This document shows positions 61,718 to 64,000 of a stretch of DNA of 64,000 bases, one piece after another (within the stretch, counting starts at the first letter, position 1; each line of letters opens with the position of its first letter). Source of the stretch: Bacteroidota bacterium. Lineage in GTDB: Bacteria; Bacteroidota; Bacteroidia; Chitinophagales; Chitinophagaceae. Under the pieces are notes generated by a model. The model was not told the DNA's origin and did no database searches. It worked only from the letters and a program-made list of their open reading frames with translations. The stretch lies in the NCBI GenBank assembly GCA_023423405.1, contig JAFAFR010000032.1, positions 62,001 through 126,000 of the forward strand, given 5' to 3'. Position numbers and translations under genes: made by a program.

Positions 61718-62090
61718 TGGAGTTGGGGGGAGTCGAACCCCCGTCCAAACATATTCTCCAAACGCTTTCTACATGTTTATCTTTTTATTGCTTGTCGGGA
61801 AAGAACAGGAAAAAAGCAAACCGATCCCTTCCTTAGCTGGATGGTCTTACACAACGGTCACAGCCTTCCGTTGCAGCAGCCTGTATTTGTTTTTGAGTCG
61901 GCGGCGGAGCATGGTAACAGACCAACCTGCTCAACGCGGCCCTAATGACTGCTAAATCACTGATTAGGCAGCCATGGCATACTGAGTATTGCCATTTGAT
62001 GTTTGAATATTCAGATTAAGGTGCTAATTATCCAACGCACCACATGCTTACACGTTCAAAGATCTACGCTGTCGAAACCAGTACAACCCC
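61718..62090 (-). ncRNA. ssrA: tmRNA (transfer-messenger RNA)
   Basis: Rescues stalled ribosomes by trans-translation. The 5' end GGGGUUGUACUGGUUUCGACAG pattern begins at 62090, with the invariant GGUUUCGACAG segment. The 3' end GGUUCGACUCCCCCCAACUCCA (61718) supplies the T-arm and acceptor strand; the 7 acceptor pairs are GGGGUUG with CAACUCC. CCA is not encoded. The tag reads GNTQYAMAA with stop at 61964-61966 and resume codon GGC at 61991-61993. Total 373 bases, normal for one-piece tmRNA. A good promoter lies just upstream and a terminator just downstream. Confidence 0.96.
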
Positions 62091-62108
62091 AAAAATTGAA
62101 CCGGACAG

Positions 62109-62139
62109 CAAATATACCAATTTCCCGCCGGCTAAGCAA
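62109..62139 (-). promoter_or_regulatory. tmRNA promoter
   Basis: A TATATTTG element (62109-62116, minus strand) fits the Bacteroidota -7 consensus TAnnTTTG, and TTGC at 62136-62139 lies 19 bases upstream, the right spacing for the -33 TTTG-type box. It is 18 bases from the mature 5' end, so a short leader would be processed, as expected for tmRNA. Confidence 0.65.
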
Positions 62140-62159
62140 TTATTCAATAGTTTCACCCC

Positions 62160-63992
62160 ATGGAATTTGCATCGCCGCTTTCGTATTATGAAAAAGAAAA
62201 AACAGCCGGAACCGCCGCCCTGCTCCTGCTGAAACAACAAAGAAACCGCATCGGCTGGGCGCGCGTTGGCGTGGTGGCCGGCGCCGCCCTCCTGCTCTAT
62301 ATCCTGTGGCCCATGAGCCTGCCCTGGGCACTCCTGCTCATGGGCGCCGCGCTGGCCATTTTCCTCTTCCTCGTGAACCGCTCCCTCGCCCTCAACCAGC
62401 AAATCCTGCTGGAAGAAAAAAGCATCGCGATTCTCGAAGAAGAAATCGCACTCCAGCGGTCACCGCAATCGCACCGCTACGATGGCGCCGCACTGGCGCC
62501 TAAACAGCATGCCTATGCGAACGACCTCGACGCATTCGGACAGGGTTCTCTTTTTCAATACCTCCACCGCAGCAGCAGCGAACCGGGTCACCGCACAGTG
62601 GCGTCCTGGCTGTTGCAGCCGGCCGGCAATGAAACCCTCCTGCAACGCCAGCAGGCCGCAAAAGAACTGGCCGCCCTGCCCGCTTATAGTGTCCGCCTGC
62701 AGGCCATCGGGCAACTTGAAAGCATCCGCCTGCAAACCGCCACCGTTCTGCAACAATGGCTCGAAACAAAACCGCTGTTCGGGCAGGCCTACTGGAAGCC
62801 GCTGGCGAAAATCTTCCCGGTGCTGTCGCTCGGATCGCTGCTGGCCTATAGTCTCGACTGGCTTTCCGCTCCCCTGTTTTATACACTGGTGGCCGTTTAC
62901 GTGATTTTTGCCTTCAGCATCAGCCGAAAAGTGCAGCACGCCTACCTGCAGCTCAACAAAATACTGCCCCAGCTCAATACCCTCAGCCAGCTCCTCGAAA
63001 CCATCGAAACACCTGCTTTTCAATCACCCGCCCTGCAGCAGTTGCAGGACAGGCTGAAAACGCAGGCGGCAGTTCCGGGGAACACCCGCACTGCCACCGC
63101 AGGCGGCTCCGCTTCCTCCCAGATCAAAAACCTGCGCAGGATCCTCGACCGCTTCGATTACCGCCTCAACCCGCTGGTCTTTATTCCGCTGAACACCTTC
63201 CTGCTGTGGGATCTCCAGCAAATCCTGCAACTGGAACAGTGGCAGCAGCGGGAAAAAACAGCGCTGCCCGAATGGTTTGCCGTGATCGGGGAAATGGAAG
63301 CCCTGAACAGCCTGGGCCGTGCAGCGTTTAACCATCCGCGTTGGACGTTCCCCACGCTGACCTCCGAACCCGGCGCCTTCGAAGCCGTTCAACTGGGCCA
63401 CCCGCTGATCGCCGAAACAAAAAGGGTTTGCAGCAATTTCAGCAGCCGCGGATTACCGGCCGTATCGCTGATCACCGGCAGCAATATGGCGGGCAAAAGC
63501 ACTTTCCTGCGAAGCATTGGGGTTAACCAGGTGCTGGCGCTGGCAGGCTTTCCCGTATGTGCGCAGTCGCTGATACTGGAAAACCGCCGCATCATGAGCA
63601 GCATGCGCATTGCCGATAACCTGGAAGAAAATGCATCTACTTTTTATGCCGAACTCAGCAAACTGAAGACCATCATCGAAGCGGTAAACCGCAACGAGCC
63701 GGTCTTCCTGCTGCTGGATGAAATTCTGCGCGGCACCAATTCGCACGACCGGCAAACCGGCTCGCGGGCGCTGGTGCAGCAACTGGTGCGCCACAGCGCC
63801 ATGGGCGTGCTGGCCACGCACGACATCAGCCTCACGGAACTGGCCTCAGCATATCCCACGCACATCCACAACTATCACTTCGACGCAAGCGTGGAAGGAG
63901 AAGAGCTTTACTTCGACTACCAATTAAAAGAAGGTATCTGCAGGAGCATGAACGCCAGCCTGCTGATGAAAAAAATCGGGATCGAACTGTAA
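62160..63992 (+). CDS. Membrane-anchored MutS-family ATPase
   Basis: A 610-residue MutS-related protein. Residues 36-75 and about 222-250 contain hydrophobic membrane helices (VGVVAGAALLLYILW, ALLLMGAALAIFLFLV, YSLDWLSAPLFYTLVAVYVIFAF). The middle resembles the MutS core/clamp helices. The C-terminal ATPase has the P loop GSNMAGKSTFLRSIGV (Gly440-Ser447), the MutS signature around RIADNLEENASTFYAELSKL, Walker B FLLLDEILRGTNSHDR, and THDISLTEL. There is no mismatch-binding domain I, so classical repair is unlikely. Such proteins occur in Bacteroidota but their role is not established. It is divergent from tmRNA. Confidence 0.88.
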   Translation: MEFASPLSYYEKEKTAGTAALLLLKQQRNRIGWARVGVVAGAALLLYILWPMSLPWALLLMGAALAIFLFLVNRSLALNQQILLEEKSIAILEEEIALQRSPQSHRYDGAALAPKQHAYANDLDAFGQGSLFQYLHRSSSEPGHRTVASWLLQPAGNETLLQRQQAAKELAALPAYSVRLQAIGQLESIRLQTATVLQQWLETKPLFGQAYWKPLAKIFPVLSLGSLLAYSLDWLSAPLFYTLVAVYVIFAFSISRKVQHAYLQLNKILPQLNTLSQLLETIETPAFQSPALQQLQDRLKTQAAVPGNTRTATAGGSASSQIKNLRRILDRFDYRLNPLVFIPLNTFLLWDLQQILQLEQWQQREKTALPEWFAVIGEMEALNSLGRAAFNHPRWTFPTLTSEPGAFEAVQLGHPLIAETKRVCSNFSSRGLPAVSLITGSNMAGKSTFLRSIGVNQVLALAGFPVCAQSLILENRRIMSSMRIADNLEENASTFYAELSKLKTIIEAVNRNEPVFLLLDEILRGTNSHDRQTGSRALVQQLVRHSAMGVLATHDISLTELASAYPTHIHNYHFDASVEGEELYFDYQLKEGICRSMNASLLMKKIGIEL

Positions 63993-64000
63993 TGGTTAAC

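Noticed and set aside
1..64000. CRISPR arrays, tRNA or rRNA genes
   Set aside because: No regularly spaced direct repeats with spacers and no cloverleaf other than the tmRNA ends were seen.

Overview
The window looks like chromosomal DNA of a glycan-degrading Bacteroidota, most likely a member of the Chitinophagaceae or a close relative. Evidence: two SusC/SusD pairs, a hybrid two-component regulator of the type that controls polysaccharide utilization loci (PULs), two FG-GAP/ASPIC (CRTAC1-type) proteins, many lipoproteins with short signal peptides, and a tmRNA whose tag ends in AMAA. The assignment comes from gene content alone; no search was run.

Layout. (1) 1-4070, plus strand: the end of a POTRA/beta-barrel outer-membrane protein cut by the window edge, then proB-proA. 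(2) 4076-10721: a DUF1080 hydrolase, a DUF4242 protein, a small beta-repeat protein and a GH29 alpha-fucosidase on the minus strand, facing a coupled pair on the plus strand (phosphodiesterase and DUF4091 protein). (3) 10740-25443, PUL 1: susC-susD, a terminator, a TPR/FG-GAP lipoprotein and a GH9-like enzyme on the minus strand; divergently a LacI-type regulator whose stop overlaps the start of a large FG-GAP lipoprotein. (4) 25483-31658: a second LacI regulator, divergent from a glucuronoxylan set GH115-GH43-CE15. Near-identical operators (TGCAA-N-CG-N-TTGCA) lie upstream of both LacI genes, suggesting cross-linked control. (5) 31678-37778: a DoxX-like membrane protein, a TonB-C-domain protein with an apparent frameshift, an ankyrin protein and a Ku-LigD end-joining operon. 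(6) 37874-55731, PUL 2: on the minus strand susC-susD-GH43-putative unclassified glycosidase-sulfatase-sulfatase-hybrid regulator, with a GH3 enzyme convergent at one end and an alkaline-phosphatase-superfamily protein at the other. (7) 55845-60097: an XRE/DUF2975 pair, then a scar in which an IS3-family remnant joins two broken genes, then an intact DUF1254/DUF1214 lipoprotein. (8) 60290-63992: an AraC-type membrane regulator, tmRNA (minus strand) and a membrane-anchored MutS-like ATPase.

How the parts fit. PUL 2 has import (SusCD), removal of sulfate (two S1 sulfatases), glycosidases and its own sensor, so a sulfated glycan is the likely substrate. The GH115-GH43-CE15 set fits glucuronoxylan side-chain and lignin-ester removal. 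PUL 1 has few recognised enzymes and is flanked by two FG-GAP/ASPIC proteins of unknown role. The most interesting observations are the unclassified glycosidase candidate in PUL 2, the shared LacI operator, the IS-associated deletion scar, the frameshifted TonB domain, the tmRNA tag and the membrane-anchored MutS-like protein.
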